Origin: Clostridiaceae bacterium
Lineage (GTDB): Bacteria > Bacillota > Clostridia > Lachnospirales > Lachnospiraceae
Assembly (NCBI GenBank): GCA_902362865.1
Contig: CABIYE010000001.1
Coordinates: 124,001 to 188,000, forward strand
Direction: 5' to 3'
DNA: 64,000 bases
Shown here piece after piece: positions 9,003 through 18,275 of the stretch (its first letter is position 1; every line of letters begins with the position of its first letter). The position numbers and the translations under genes are program-made. The notes below the pieces were generated by a model. The model was given only the letters and a program-made list of their open reading frames with translations, had not been told where the DNA came from and searched no databases.

Positions 9003-9446
9003 ATGAAAAAAACAAGAATATTTTTTGGAATGTTAGGGCTTATTTGCTTGGTTGCTATGCCAGTTTCAGCAGCCGATAATGTAAGAAATATAACAACTTA
9101 TAGTATTTGTAGAGAAGATTTATATAAAGATCAGATAGAGGATAGAATGGTACTACAGCAAATTAGTATTGAAAGTGGGAAAACGGTATCCTTTTATGAC
9201 TCCAATGGCTCTATGTTTTATGTGAGTGGAGGTACTACTGTTACTTTTCGGGTAAACTTGAATGTATCTTCCTCTGTAAAGATGGGGTATATCAATCAGA
9301 ATGGAAGTAGAACTCAAAAGTATAGCGGTTCAGGAACTTCTCATAAAACATCATTTACAATACCGTCTAGTGGATATTATAGATTCTATGTAACCAATAG
9401 TGGATCTAAAACAGTAAAAGTAACGGGAGGTGAAATTAGTTTCTAA
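9003..9446 (+). CDS. Secreted small protein, unknown function
   Basis: 147 residues with a clear Sec signal peptide (MKKTR, hydrophobic core, cleavage near VSAAD). The mature part is Ser/Thr/Gly-rich and beta-like, ending in a repeated pattern SGYYRFYVTNSGS. No lipobox or cell-wall anchor is seen. It starts three bases after the anti-sigma-like gene and shares its operon. A cell-envelope or stress-sensing role is only a guess. Confidence 0.75.
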   Translation: MKKTRIFFGMLGLICLVAMPVSAADNVRNITTYSICREDLYKDQIEDRMVLQQISIESGKTVSFYDSNGSMFYVSGGTTVTFRVNLNVSSSVKMGYINQNGSRTQKYSGSGTSHKTSFTIPSSGYYRFYVTNSGSKTVKVTGGEISF

Positions 9447-9450
9447 AATT

Positions 9451-10419
9451 ATGAGAAGGAAAATATTTAAAATAATAAAGTGGTTGGCTATTGTAATTCT
9501 GATTCTATGCTGCATGGGGATCACATGGAACTATTTTTGTAAAAAGAGAGAAATACCAAAGATACAAGCAGCTTATGGCAATGCAGTTAAAGTCAATGGG
9601 AAAAAGATGACTGTGGAAATTGCTGGTTTGCAAGCAGAAGAATCCCCCGTTATTGTGTTACTCCCAGGACTGGGATCTCCTTCTCCGGTATTAGAGTTTA
9701 GACCGTTAGCTGAGAAATTAGGAAAGACATATAAAGTGATTACAGTGGAGCCTTTTGGCTATGGACTGTCTGATCCCGCAGATACAGAGAGAAGCATAGA
9801 GAATATCGTAGAGGAATTACATGCCTGTTTAGAGGAGATTGGAGTTCACCGATATTATCTGATGGCTCATTCTATTAGCGGATTGTATTCCCTGTATTAT
9901 GCTAATACTTATCCAGAGGAAGTTCGTGGTTTTATAGGGATAGATTCTTCTGTACCAAAGCAAAATGAGAATGAACCCTTTGATACAACAAAATTAAATC
10001 TTCTGATGGCCTATTTAAGTAAAACAAAAAATGTGTTGGGAATTAGCCGGATATTTTCAATTGGAAATCCGGAAAAGGCTATCTATGCAGACCAGAATTA
10101 TTCTTATTCACAGGAAGACTTAGAAGTTTTTCGGATACTTTCCCTTGATAACTCTTATAATAAGACTGTAATGAATGAATTAAAGCAGGTAGAAAAGAAT
10201 CTGGAGATAGTACAAGATATGAAATTTCCAGAAGAAGTTCCAGTGCTAAATTTTGTTTCAGAAGATAATTGTGAAATTTTTCCAGAATGGGAGAAACTGC
10301 ATAGAAGTGTGTTGAGCGATAATCAGGAAAATAGATTGGTAATGTTAAAGGGGGGACATTATCTGCATTTTGAGCAGAAGGAAAGAATAAATTATTATGT
10401 AGTTAAATTTATAAACTAG
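9451..10419 (+). CDS. Membrane-anchored alpha/beta hydrolase
   Basis: 322 residues from the ATG at 9451. An N-terminal membrane anchor (about residues 6-24) is followed by an alpha/beta hydrolase fold: oxyanion strand LLPGLGSP, nucleophile elbow with Ser141 in AHSIS, an Asp candidate in VSEDN, and the catalytic His in GGHYLHF. An in-frame GTG at 9430 lies on top of the ribosome site, so the ATG just after the upstream stop (TAA 9444-9446) is preferred. It acts outside the membrane as an esterase or peptidase; the substrate is unknown. It ends the ECF operon before a strong terminator. Confidence 0.82.
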   Translation: MRRKIFKIIKWLAIVILILCCMGITWNYFCKKREIPKIQAAYGNAVKVNGKKMTVEIAGLQAEESPVIVLLPGLGSPSPVLEFRPLAEKLGKTYKVITVEPFGYGLSDPADTERSIENIVEELHACLEEIGVHRYYLMAHSISGLYSLYYANTYPEEVRGFIGIDSSVPKQNENEPFDTTKLNLLMAYLSKTKNVLGISRIFSIGNPEKAIYADQNYSYSQEDLEVFRILSLDNSYNKTVMNELKQVEKNLEIVQDMKFPEEVPVLNFVSEDNCEIFPEWEKLHRSVLSDNQENRLVMLKGGHYLHFEQKERINYYVVKFIN

Positions 10420-10425
10420 ACAGAA

Positions 10426-10468
10426 AATGTCGGTACAGGTGATAGTAAAACCTGTACCGGCATTTTTA
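10426..10468. terminator. Strong bidirectional terminator
   Basis: ATGTCGGTACAGGT pairs with ACCTGTACCGGCAT around a short loop. A T run on one side and an A run on the other let it stop both the ECF operon and the converging minus-strand operon. Confidence 0.9.
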
Positions 10469-10560
10469 TTTACAGAAAGGTTACTATTGAGTAGGTACGG
10501 ACTATCTACTATTTACGTATGAGAAACAGAATAGTCTATTTAAGGTTTAGCACAGCTAAT

Positions 10561-10704
10561 TTATAAAAGAAGCTGCATGATAGGAATTAAGGTTTCTGAA
10601 TCAATTTCATCGTCAAGATTATTTTCAAACTTACTACTAGAGGTATTTTCCTCGTTGGTATTATTTGAGGATTCTTTAGTAGTGTTTTTTGAATTATTAC
10701 ACAT
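10561..10704 (-). CDS. 47-residue acidic peptide at the end of the GntR/ABC operon
   Basis: Encodes 47 residues: a polar Asn/Ser/Thr/Glu-rich first half (MCNNSKNTTKESS), an acidic DDEIDSET stretch and a hydrophobic end (LIPIMQLLL). GGAGG lies seven bases before the ATG, and the gene follows the permease by 14 bases on the same strand. Size, composition and place beside an ABC transporter fit a small secreted peptide or RiPP precursor, but no leader motif is recognised and there is only one Cys. A transporter-associated micropeptide is the alternative. Confidence 0.55.
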   Translation of the reverse strand: MCNNSKNTTKESSNNTNEENTSSSKFENNLDDEIDSETLIPIMQLLL

Positions 10705-10718
10705 AGGTTTTTCCTCCG

Positions 10719-11345
10719 TTAATTTTTTTTGTGTGCATTAATATAAAAAGACAGAGCTATACATATTGATAAAATAAAAATTGAAATACCAGTTAATATT
10801 AAAAGATGAAAGTAATTAAAATATAAAAAGTGAGAAGCCCTTTCACTAAAAATATTCACAAAAAACATAAGCGCAAAAGCAGGTATAAGCCTAAACCAAA
10901 CAGCAAATTGTTGATTACGAATGTTTTCTATTTTATAGTATATGACATACTGAACACTACATAATGAAAGACATGTAATGGCAATAATAAATATTATTTT
11001 ATAATAGCCCATTGAATCATCTATAGAATATTTTCGGCCCGCATAATAAAAAATAATGAAACTTAGTAATGTCGAAAGGAATATATTTATAAAAAGATAA
11101 CAGTAGCGTGCTAACACCTTTTTCTTTGTAGAAACAGGAAGCATATTATAAAAACAGGATTTATAATATGAGGAAACGTTAAAAGGAACTGTTGAAAAAA
11201 TAAAAGTCATCATAAAAAGTATTCCTATTGAAAAAGTTGGCATTGCTTTAAAAACTCCTAAATACACTGAGAAAAGTATTGCACATAATATTATAATAAT
11301 TTGTGATGAAATAAGTCGATAGTCCAATTTGATTAATTTATTCAC
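10719..11345 (-). CDS. ABC-2-type membrane permease
   Basis: 208 residues with about six membrane segments and no catalytic motif. The chosen start is GTG at 11345, eight bases after AAAGGAGG. A longer in-frame ATG at 11387 would overlap the ATPase gene by 50 bases and lacks a ribosome site. It is the membrane partner of the ATPase just upstream, in an operon headed by a GntR regulator. The order GntR/ATPase/permease is the YtrA-type arrangement often induced by cell-wall-active compounds. Confidence 0.8.
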   Translation of the reverse strand: MNKLIKLDYRLISSQIIIILCAILFSVYLGVFKAMPTFSIGILFMMTFIFSTVPFNVSSYYKSCFYNMLPVSTKKKVLARYCYLFINIFLSTLLSFIIFYYAGRKYSIDDSMGYYKIIFIIAITCLSLCSVQYVIYYKIENIRNQQFAVWFRLIPAFALMFFVNIFSERASHFLYFNYFHLLILTGISIFILSICIALSFYINAHKKN

Positions 11346-12195
11346 AATATGTATCCTCCTTTGAGTGATATAATAATATTTGTTCAAGTGTAGGTCTTTT
11401 AAAAGACAGGTTATTTGGAAGAAAATCTATATTATCAGAGCGAACTAGTCCTTCCAAATAATTGTCTTTTTGTATGAAACTAACACATTTTTTTTTGAAA
11501 AAATCTTGGTGTTGAATTGAACCGGTGATAAGAATGAAATTATCAAGTAGTTCATCATTTGTCCCCATTAATGTGCATTTCCCATCTAAAATCATATATA
11601 TATAATCAGCTATGTTATCTAATTCTGATAAAATATGGGTGGAAAATAAGACACTGTGTTCGCCATCTTTTATATAGTCCTTTAATATTTGTAAAATTTC
11701 TGTTCTAACAACAGGATCTAAACCATTTGTGGCTTCATCTAAAATAAGAATTTCTGGTTTTCTGCTTAAAACGCAAGCAAACATCAGGCGGACTTTCATA
11801 CCTTTAGAGAAGGTGCCTACGTTCTGGTTACATGGTAATTTCCACAAACTAATATACTCATCAAACGATAATGGGTCAAAAGTCGGATAGAAGTCTTTAA
11901 GTATTTTCTTTATTGTATGGATTTTAAAGAAATCTGGAAAATAAAAATCATCAGCAATATAACCGATTGAGTTTCTATAATCCTTTTCTGAATCAGAAAG
12001 CTTTTTTCCATTAATATATATAGTGCCAGAATCCGGTAAATATTGATCGGTGATTAGTTTTATGGTAGTTGTTTTTCCAGAACCATTAGGACCTATATAT
12101 CCTATAATGTAACCTTTAGGCAATTCGAAGTTTATATTATCTAAATAGAAGTTATTAAATGTTTTTGATACATTATTTAGTTTTAAAATACACAT
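11338..12195 (-). CDS. ABC transporter ATP-binding protein (YtrB-like)
   Basis: 285 residues. Walker A GPNGSGKTTT, signature FSKGM, Walker B ILILDEATNGLD and switch His in STHIL are all intact, so it should be active. The C-terminal ~70 residues follow the usual extension of bacitracin/YtrB-type ATPases. It starts one base after the GntR gene and overlaps the permease by eight bases. Inferred role: efflux or self-protection against a peptide, perhaps one made by the neighbouring radical SAM cluster. Confidence 0.92.
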   Translation of the reverse strand: MCILKLNNVSKTFNNFYLDNINFELPKGYIIGYIGPNGSGKTTTIKLITDQYLPDSGTIYINGKKLSDSEKDYRNSIGYIADDFYFPDFFKIHTIKKILKDFYPTFDPLSFDEYISLWKLPCNQNVGTFSKGMKVRLMFACVLSRKPEILILDEATNGLDPVVRTEILQILKDYIKDGEHSVLFSTHILSELDNIADYIYMILDGKCTLMGTNDELLDNFILITGSIQHQDFFKKKCVSFIQKDNYLEGLVRSDNIDFLPNNLSFKRPTLEQILLYHSKEDTYCE

Positions 12196-12196
12196 A

Positions 12197-12598
12197 TTAT
12201 TCCTCCTTTTTTGTTTGTAATTCGTTATTGTATATTTTAGAAAAGTCCTCTATTAGTTCATTATATTCTATATCAATATATTGTGCATTGCGAATAGCCA
12301 ATCTGAGATATTGGTAAATATTATTTTTGTAATAATACTGTATTTCTTTATTTTCCCTGCTACATGTTATGAACCCTTTTCCAGGTAAAGAAGTAATGAA
12401 GCCTTCTATTTGTAACTTATTATAAGCATTAGTTACTGTAATAACGCTAATGTCTAAATCTTTTGATAATTGGCGAATAGAAGGAAGAGGAGTATTGGAA
12501 GGGATTTTCTCTAAAACAATTTGCTCACGAATCTGTTCCACAATTTGCATGTAAATTGGAAGTTCGGAAGAATTGCTTATTAGTATGGTAAAGTCCAT
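12197..12598 (-). CDS. GntR-family transcriptional regulator, YtrA-type
   Basis: 133 residues: a GntR winged helix (about 10-78, with LPSIRQLSKDLDISVITVTNAYN) and only a short helical C-terminus with no ligand domain, as in the YtrA subfamily. It heads the minus-strand ABC operon. A palindrome lies on the -10 of its own promoter, so it probably represses itself and the transporter until a peptide is present. Confidence 0.9.
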   Translation of the reverse strand: MDFTILISNSSELPIYMQIVEQIREQIVLEKIPSNTPLPSIRQLSKDLDISVITVTNAYNKLQIEGFITSLPGKGFITCSRENKEIQYYYKNNIYQYLRLAIRNAQYIDIEYNELIEDFSKIYNNELQTKKEE

Positions 12599-12627
12599 TT
12601 TGTGTTCACCTCCTTTGCGAAATATCT

Positions 12628-12667
12628 GTATATATATAATTATATACGGTTAATAAAAATGTGTCAA
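12628..12667 (-). promoter_or_regulatory. Consensus promoter with overlapping operator for the GntR/ABC operon
   Basis: On the minus strand TTGACA (12662-12667), a 17-bp spacer and TATAAT (12639-12644) form a near-perfect SigA promoter. A GTATATA/TATATAC inverted repeat (12628-12647) covers the -10, which fits repression by the GntR protein. Confidence 0.85.
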
Positions 12668-12873
12668 GATATAAATAAATATATAGAATGATGAAATATT
12701 GTATTATCTTTAAAATTGTATTGCATGTTTGATTAAAATTGGGAATGAAGTAAGATAAAACTTTGTCATTCAATCACAAAAATGGTATATCATGCATTTT
12801 GTCTTGTATTAAAATCCATTTTTTGTAAAATATGTTTAACAAACAAATAAATTGTTTAGACGAAAGGAGAGAT

Positions 12874-14544
12874 ATGATCATGAGTGCTTTAAAATTTGTA
12901 GGGAAGCACATGAAAAGGCATAAAGGGAAAATAATAATTAGCCTTGTGCTATCAATAGTCATATCATTGGTTTCTAGTTTGGGACCCTATATCATGAAAT
13001 TGATTGTTGACGTTGGTATTCCAGAGGGGAGAATAGAGTATATTCTGATATTATCAAGTATGGCTGTTGCTGTATATTTTTTATACTCTATGGGAAATTT
13101 TTTACTATCATATATTTTTACATTACTGAGTGAAACAGTGAATCTTGATATTAAAAAAGAAATTTATAATAAATTGATGTATTATCCGCTTTCATTTTTT
13201 GGAAATAAGGAAAAGGGATATATATTGGCAAGAACTAATGAGATCAATTCGATAAAACCACTTTTTTCAAGTACTACATGTAAACTGGGTTTAAGTATTA
13301 TAGAATTCGTGATTGCATCGGTCTTTTTATTTTCTATAAATACTAGTTTTACTATATGCATTTATCTGTTTTTGCCGATTTATTTTCTTCTAATAAAAAT
13401 GATGATGAATAAAACCAGATATATAGTCGGAAAGAATATGGAGGAAGTAGCCACTGCAAATGGAACAATACAGCAAGTTCTTTCAGGAATTGAACAGGTA
13501 AAAATTTCCAATAAAGAAAAAACAGAGTCGCAGAAAATAAATAATTTGAATGAGCGAATAAGTAAATTATCAACAAAACAGAGCGTATTGCTTAATCTTA
13601 CATCGGAATCAATAATGTTGATTTGCAATATTATTTCTGTCCTTGTACTAGTTATATCAGCTATTCACATTTCAAAAAACAATATGACAATGGGAGATTA
13701 TTTTGCTTTTTCAGGATATTTGCCAAAACTATTAGCACCTGTTCAAGCGTTGGCTTCATCACTAATCAGTATTCAGCCAGCTATAGCTTCTTTGAAAAGA
13801 CTAGTACAGTATTTCTCAGAAAAGATAGAGGTAGAGAACGATCTTCCATATCTGAATATAAGTAATGGACAAATAGTCTTTGAAAATATGTCCTTTAAAT
13901 ACGAAGAAGACAGTAAAATGATAATAAATAAGTTGTCTGTAAAGATTCCTGGGAAAAGTAAAGTACTTATTAAAGGGAGAAATGGAAGCGGAAAAACTAC
14001 GTTACTTAAATTAATCATGGGATTATATACAAATTATACAGGATACATATATATTGACAATAAAGATATAAAGAATTACAGAAAAGCCAGTATTCGTAAT
14101 CAAATTAGTATAGTATCTCAAAATATTTTTTTATTTTCAGGAACAGTTAAAGAAAATATTTTATATAGTGTGGATAACTTTACTGATTATGAGTTAGTTG
14201 AGGCATTAAAGGATAGTGGCTTGGCTGAAGCCTTTAGAAAAGGTCAATTAAATCTTGAAAGTAATGTAGGGGAAAATGGGATGTTACTATCAGGAGGACA
14301 AAGACAAATGATAGCAATTGCTAGGGCGATAATGAAGAAATCTAAAATATTGATATTTGATGAAGCTACATCAAATTTAGATTCAAAAAAGACTGATGAT
14401 TTATATAAAATGATTCATGAAAAATTTAAAGAAAGTACATGTATTATAGTTTCGCATGATTATATAGATGGAATTCGATTTGATAAAATAATTAACTTAG
14501 ATAAGGAGAATAAAAATGAAAAAACGAATGACACTGACATTTAA
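12874..14544 (+). CDS. ABC exporter, fused membrane and ATPase domains
   Basis: 556 residues: about six membrane segments (residues 20-300), then an ATPase with Walker A GRNGSGKTTL, signature LLSGGQ, Walker B ILIFDEATSNLD and switch His in VSHD. There is no N-terminal C39 peptidase, so leader removal must be done elsewhere. The ATG at 12874 follows AAAGGAGA; upstream in-frame ATG 12832 has no ribosome site. It overlaps the radical SAM gene by 29 bases and probably exports the modified peptides encoded at 17.8-18.4 kb. Confidence 0.92.
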   Translation: MIMSALKFVGKHMKRHKGKIIISLVLSIVISLVSSLGPYIMKLIVDVGIPEGRIEYILILSSMAVAVYFLYSMGNFLLSYIFTLLSETVNLDIKKEIYNKLMYYPLSFFGNKEKGYILARTNEINSIKPLFSSTTCKLGLSIIEFVIASVFLFSINTSFTICIYLFLPIYFLLIKMMMNKTRYIVGKNMEEVATANGTIQQVLSGIEQVKISNKEKTESQKINNLNERISKLSTKQSVLLNLTSESIMLICNIISVLVLVISAIHISKNNMTMGDYFAFSGYLPKLLAPVQALASSLISIQPAIASLKRLVQYFSEKIEVENDLPYLNISNGQIVFENMSFKYEEDSKMIINKLSVKIPGKSKVLIKGRNGSGKTTLLKLIMGLYTNYTGYIYIDNKDIKNYRKASIRNQISIVSQNIFLFSGTVKENILYSVDNFTDYELVEALKDSGLAEAFRKGQLNLESNVGENGMLLSGGQRQMIAIARAIMKKSKILIFDEATSNLDSKKTDDLYKMIHEKFKESTCIIVSHDYIDGIRFDKIINLDKENKNEKTNDTDI

Positions 14545-16006
14545 ATCAAAAAAAGGAAACGAATATTTATATGATGATTCCACAGGCCTTATTTTACCAT
14601 GGAGTAAGGAAGATGAAAAAATTTTGAAACAATTGCTAGAAGGTAATAAGACAGAAGATATACTAAAAGATGGTGATGTACACGAAAGTAAAGTGCATTA
14701 TTTATCCTACTTGTTGGATCAAACTGGAGCCTTTTTGGAAGAGTGTGATATTCGCGTGAAATATCCAGGAGAAGAGGAAATTGTTGACTTTATCGGTAGT
14801 AATTTAGCAAGACAATTGATTTTATCAGTAACAGATGATTGTAATTTAAGATGTAAATATTGCATTTATTCAGACGCATATCATTTGACAAAAGATAAAA
14901 GTTGTAAGTATATGACAGAGGAAACTGCTAAACGTGCTATTGATTACTTTTTTGAGCTGATTTCACCTCAATTAAGACGTAATCCAAGAAAGAAAATAGG
15001 AATCACTTTTTATGGTGGTGAACCTCTTATGAATATGAAAACAATTAAGTACGCTGTGAGATATATTAACCAATTTTATAAAGAAAATGTTTATTATATG
15101 CTTACAACAAATGGATTGTTACTGAATGATGCGAATATAAAATTCCTAGCAGAAAACGAAATTGGTTTAGCTATAAGTATTGATGGTCCACAAAAAGAAC
15201 ATGATCGGTTAAGAGTTAAAATTGATGGAAGTGGAAGCTTTGAACAAATTGCAAATAATATTAAAAAGCTGAGTGAAGCATATCCTTATTATTTTCGTAC
15301 AAGGGTAAATGCGGTTTGCGTTTTTGATCCTAAAACAGATATTGAAAAAGTTGAAGAATTTTACGAAGAGTTGGAAAAAACATATAACATTCCTAGAGCC
15401 ATATTTGTGAATAAAGTTTCCGATAATGAAACAAATTATTATGATCAATTTTCAGATACCGATAATCAAAAATATGATGATAGAATAAAAAATTTAATGC
15501 GTAAATTTCATGAAAAGAAAGTAGCAGATAAAGAAATAAGTTCGTATTTGTCAGCTATAGCAGGTGGGGGACCAATGTCTGTAATAGTTAGGCGGAGAAT
15601 TGATGAAATTCAAGGACATTGTATTAAGAGCAGTGGAGCATGTATTCCGGGACAGAAAATATGTGTTAATTCATCAGGAATATTTGATATATGTGAAAGA
15701 GTTAATGGACATAATTCTATAGGAAATGTTGAACAAGGGATTGACGGAAAAGCAGTTTTAAAAATTATGAAAGAATATAATGAGGTTGCTTTAGAAGACT
15801 GTTCTAATTGTCCGATTAAAAAGCTTTGTGGATATTGCTATTTGAATTTTGAAACAGAAAATGGATTTAAAAAGAATAAAGCTGGGTGTGCATTTCATCG
15901 TAATGTTGTAAAAACAAATTTATCACGATACGTTTCAATTTATGAAGAAAACCCAAATTGCAGATATTTTCTAGATACAGATACTGCAGAATTAGAAAAT
16001 AATTAA
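14516..16006 (+). CDS. Radical SAM/SPASM peptide maturase
   Basis: 496 residues. The N-terminal ~100 residues are a precursor-recognition-like region. The SAM cluster motif is C-x3-C-x2-C at Cys109, Cys113 and Cys116 (DDCNLRCKYC), followed by YGGEPL. The C-terminal third has SPASM-type cysteines (CIPGQ, FDICE, CSNCPIKKLCGYC and a final Cys). This layout is that of enzymes forming thioether bonds on Cys-rich peptides. ATG 14516 has AAGGAG eight bases upstream. Its substrate is probably the triple precursor set downstream. It is related to the enzyme at 53112. Confidence 0.9.
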   Translation: MKKRMTLTFKSKKGNEYLYDDSTGLILPWSKEDEKILKQLLEGNKTEDILKDGDVHESKVHYLSYLLDQTGAFLEECDIRVKYPGEEEIVDFIGSNLARQLILSVTDDCNLRCKYCIYSDAYHLTKDKSCKYMTEETAKRAIDYFFELISPQLRRNPRKKIGITFYGGEPLMNMKTIKYAVRYINQFYKENVYYMLTTNGLLLNDANIKFLAENEIGLAISIDGPQKEHDRLRVKIDGSGSFEQIANNIKKLSEAYPYYFRTRVNAVCVFDPKTDIEKVEEFYEELEKTYNIPRAIFVNKVSDNETNYYDQFSDTDNQKYDDRIKNLMRKFHEKKVADKEISSYLSAIAGGGPMSVIVRRRIDEIQGHCIKSSGACIPGQKICVNSSGIFDICERVNGHNSIGNVEQGIDGKAVLKIMKEYNEVALEDCSNCPIKKLCGYCYLNFETENGFKKNKAGCAFHRNVVKTNLSRYVSIYEENPNCRYFLDTDTAELENN

Positions 16007-16470
16007 ATGTAATTCAAAGATATAGGAGCTGGAAACAACAAAGAAATGAAATGTAACAGGAAAACGTCCACCGAAAAGTGCTGTTGCAGGAAAGAAGTCA
16101 GTAATACAACAAACAAAGAATGAGCCAGTAGTCGGCAGGAATATTTTCCAGAGGGCGTGACCCTGTTTAGGAGCTGAGCTGACACCCTGGTTATGGACAG
16201 GCGGGACGAGAGAAGTTAGGACTCGGCATAGACTGATGATCCTGGTAGACATGGGAGGTTCGCTACCGTAGATGGATGGGTATACACAAGGCCATGTAGA
16301 ACGAAAGACCAAGACGTTTTACTTCGTGTACCCAAAATCCTCTATTTTCGTACCAGATACAGAGAAATGTCCATTCCTATGGCTCCTTCTTCTGAGATAT
16401 TAATTGATGAAAGATTAAAAAATCCTTGATTTTCAAGGAAAAAGACTTGACTATATAGGGAGGATAATAT
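16007..16470 (+). other. 464-bp non-coding stretch between two radical SAM genes
   Basis: No convincing gene. The middle (about 16090-16330) is clearly richer in G and C than the flanking genes and reads like part of a structured RNA or a decayed mobile element. Near the end TCCTTGA and TCAAGGA (about 16421-16437) form a small hairpin just before the ribosome site of the next gene. I do not recognise an RNA family. Confidence 0.4.
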
Positions 16471-17793
16471 ATGTTTTTCAGATTAAATGCATTTGCATTT
16501 TTGGTTGCAGGAGAAAAAGATTATAGTATTTATGATATGAAAAATAACTTTATCTATATGCTTAATCGCGAAGCAGGAATGCTTATTAAAAGGTTAGAAA
16601 ATAATGTGGACCTGGATACCTTAAAAGAATATGAAAAGCACAAGAATGTGTGTATGGACTTTCTTGGGATGTTGGCTCAAAAAGGACTTGGAGATTTTTT
16701 TGAAAATGAAGTTCATATAGAAAAGTTTCGCTTTAATGCACCAATTCAGAAAAAAGGTATGCTTGAACCAGTTCCACAATATGTAAAATGTTATTTAGAG
16801 ATTAGCAATGAGTGTAATTTGAAATGCTCTTTTTGTGGAAAATCAAAATATATAAATTGGCTGGGATGCCAGAGCTGTTTTAGAAATCAAAATCATCAAG
16901 AGGCTAGTATTAAATACGACAAATTAGTAAGTGAACTTGAAGAGATTGGTGTAAAAGAATTGATTTTAGGTGGAAGAGAGCCATTTTGCAAATCAGAAGT
17001 TATTTACAAACTTATAGAACAGTGCAAAAAAAACAGTAGAATAAATTTGATAATTACTACGCCTGGAAGTGTTGAAGCAAATGAAATATTAAAAGTTTCC
17101 AGTTTATATGAAAAAATAAAATTAAACATTGTTGTTTTTGCCACACGTAGATTTTCTGAGTTTTTGAGTGAAGAAATGCAGGAGTTTATACGAAAACAAG
17201 AAAAACTATTCAGCGTACTACACAAGAATAATATACCGTATTCCGTTACTTTACAGATATATGACAAAAATCGGAATTATGCAGAGGCTATTATTAGGGA
17301 TATTAAAACAGAATTGGGTATAACTCCTATGATAGCTGATATTGTGGACATGGAAAAAAGAGAAAAATTGACACATATTGGAATGAATCAAAAGATGTTA
17401 TCTCAGTATAGAAATCCGCGAGAATTTTATTTGAGAAAAAGTTATAATCCATGCTTATACGGTGTTTTTTCTATTGATTTATTTGGAAATGTGAATCCGT
17501 GTCCGGGAATACATAAAGCATTAGGAAATATAACCGACAATACACTGCATGAAATTCTAAGTAAAGATGACCTTTATTCTTATTGGACTTATTCAAAAGA
17601 TAAAGTTGTGTATTGCAAGAATTGTTCTATGAGATATTTTTGTTCTGACTGTAGTGTGTTTGAATTAGCGTCTCACGAAAGTTCAAATGTACATAATATG
17701 TTTTGTCCGGCAAATATTGAAGAAAAAGCTAGTGATATCTCAAATGTGGAATTCGTTGGTTGGAACAAAGAGTATTTGAGCCTCGACTATTAA
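16471..17793 (+). CDS. Second radical SAM/SPASM enzyme, next to the triple precursor genes
   Basis: 440 residues. An N-terminal PqqD-like region (YSIYDMKNNFIYMLN) may hold the precursor leader. The SAM cluster is at Cys115, Cys119 and Cys122 (NECNLKCSFC), with GGREPF in place of GGEP. An extra Cys pair (LGCQSC) lies soon after. The C-terminus has NPCPG and CKNCSMRYFCSDC, a SPASM-like pattern. GGGAGG precedes the ATG. It ends 58 bases before the first precursor, so it is the best candidate to modify it. Two different radical SAM enzymes in one cluster suggest two kinds of modification. Confidence 0.88.
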   Translation: MFFRLNAFAFLVAGEKDYSIYDMKNNFIYMLNREAGMLIKRLENNVDLDTLKEYEKHKNVCMDFLGMLAQKGLGDFFENEVHIEKFRFNAPIQKKGMLEPVPQYVKCYLEISNECNLKCSFCGKSKYINWLGCQSCFRNQNHQEASIKYDKLVSELEEIGVKELILGGREPFCKSEVIYKLIEQCKKNSRINLIITTPGSVEANEILKVSSLYEKIKLNIVVFATRRFSEFLSEEMQEFIRKQEKLFSVLHKNNIPYSVTLQIYDKNRNYAEAIIRDIKTELGITPMIADIVDMEKREKLTHIGMNQKMLSQYRNPREFYLRKSYNPCLYGVFSIDLFGNVNPCPGIHKALGNITDNTLHEILSKDDLYSYWTYSKDKVVYCKNCSMRYFCSDCSVFELASHESSNVHNMFCPANIEEKASDISNVEFVGWNKEYLSLDY

Positions 17794-17851
17794 ACGATTA
17801 TAATGCTATTTTATAGCTTTATAATAAATAAACGAAAGGAGGAAATGTGAT

Positions 17852-18019
17852 ATGGGAGAAGTAATGCCAGTAGATAACTGTTCAGGTACATTGTGCTCAG
17901 GATCATGCGCAGCAGGATGTGCAGCAGGATGTCTGGTTGGTGGAGGTAGTACAATTGCCTTCGGAACGCTAGGTGGAACAGCAGGCGGAGCATTAACCGC
18001 AAATGCAAATGGTGCTTAA
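17852..18019 (+). CDS. Cys/Gly-rich RiPP precursor, copy 1
   Basis: 55 residues beginning MGEVMPVDNC. Five Cys at positions 10, 15, 19, 23 and 27 give C-x4-C-x3-C-x3-C-x3-C, followed by a Cys-free Gly/Ala/Thr/Ser-rich tail ending ANANGA. Cysteines grouped at the N-terminus with acceptor residues behind is the layout of sactipeptide or ranthipeptide substrates. The leader before the first Cys is very short (9 residues). It lies 58 bases after a radical SAM gene. Product inferred, not known. Confidence 0.85.
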   Translation: MGEVMPVDNCSGTLCSGSCAAGCAAGCLVGGGSTIAFGTLGGTAGGALTANANGA

Positions 18020-18063
18020 TAAGAAAGACTGATTTTGAGTAAAACGAAAGGAGGAAATGCGAT

Positions 18064-18231
18064 ATGGGAGAAGTAATGCCAGTAGATAACTGTTCAGGTA
18101 CATTGTGTTCAGGAACATGCGCAGCAGGATGTGCAGCAGGATGTCTGGTTGGTGGAGGTAGTACAATTGCCTTCGGAACGCTGGGTGGAACAGCAGGCGG
18201 AGCATTAACCGCAAATGCAAATGGTGCTTAA
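18064..18231 (+). CDS. Cys/Gly-rich RiPP precursor, copy 2
   Basis: Same 55-residue peptide as copy 1 except Ser18 is Thr (CSGTC in place of CSGSC). All five cysteines and the ANANGA end are kept. The ribosome site is AAAGGAGG, spaced as in copy 1. Confidence 0.85.
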   Translation: MGEVMPVDNCSGTLCSGTCAAGCAAGCLVGGGSTIAFGTLGGTAGGALTANANGA

Positions 18232-18275
18232 TAAGAAAGACTGATTTTGAGTAAAACGAAAGGAGAAAATGCGAT

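Noticed and set aside
15992..16312. 106-codon minus-strand frame
   Set aside because: No ribosome site; it overlaps the radical SAM end and the GC-rich gap, and its composition is unlike a protein of this genome.
16272..16403. 43-codon plus-strand frame in the gap before the second radical SAM gene
   Set aside because: No ribosome site and no precursor-like features.
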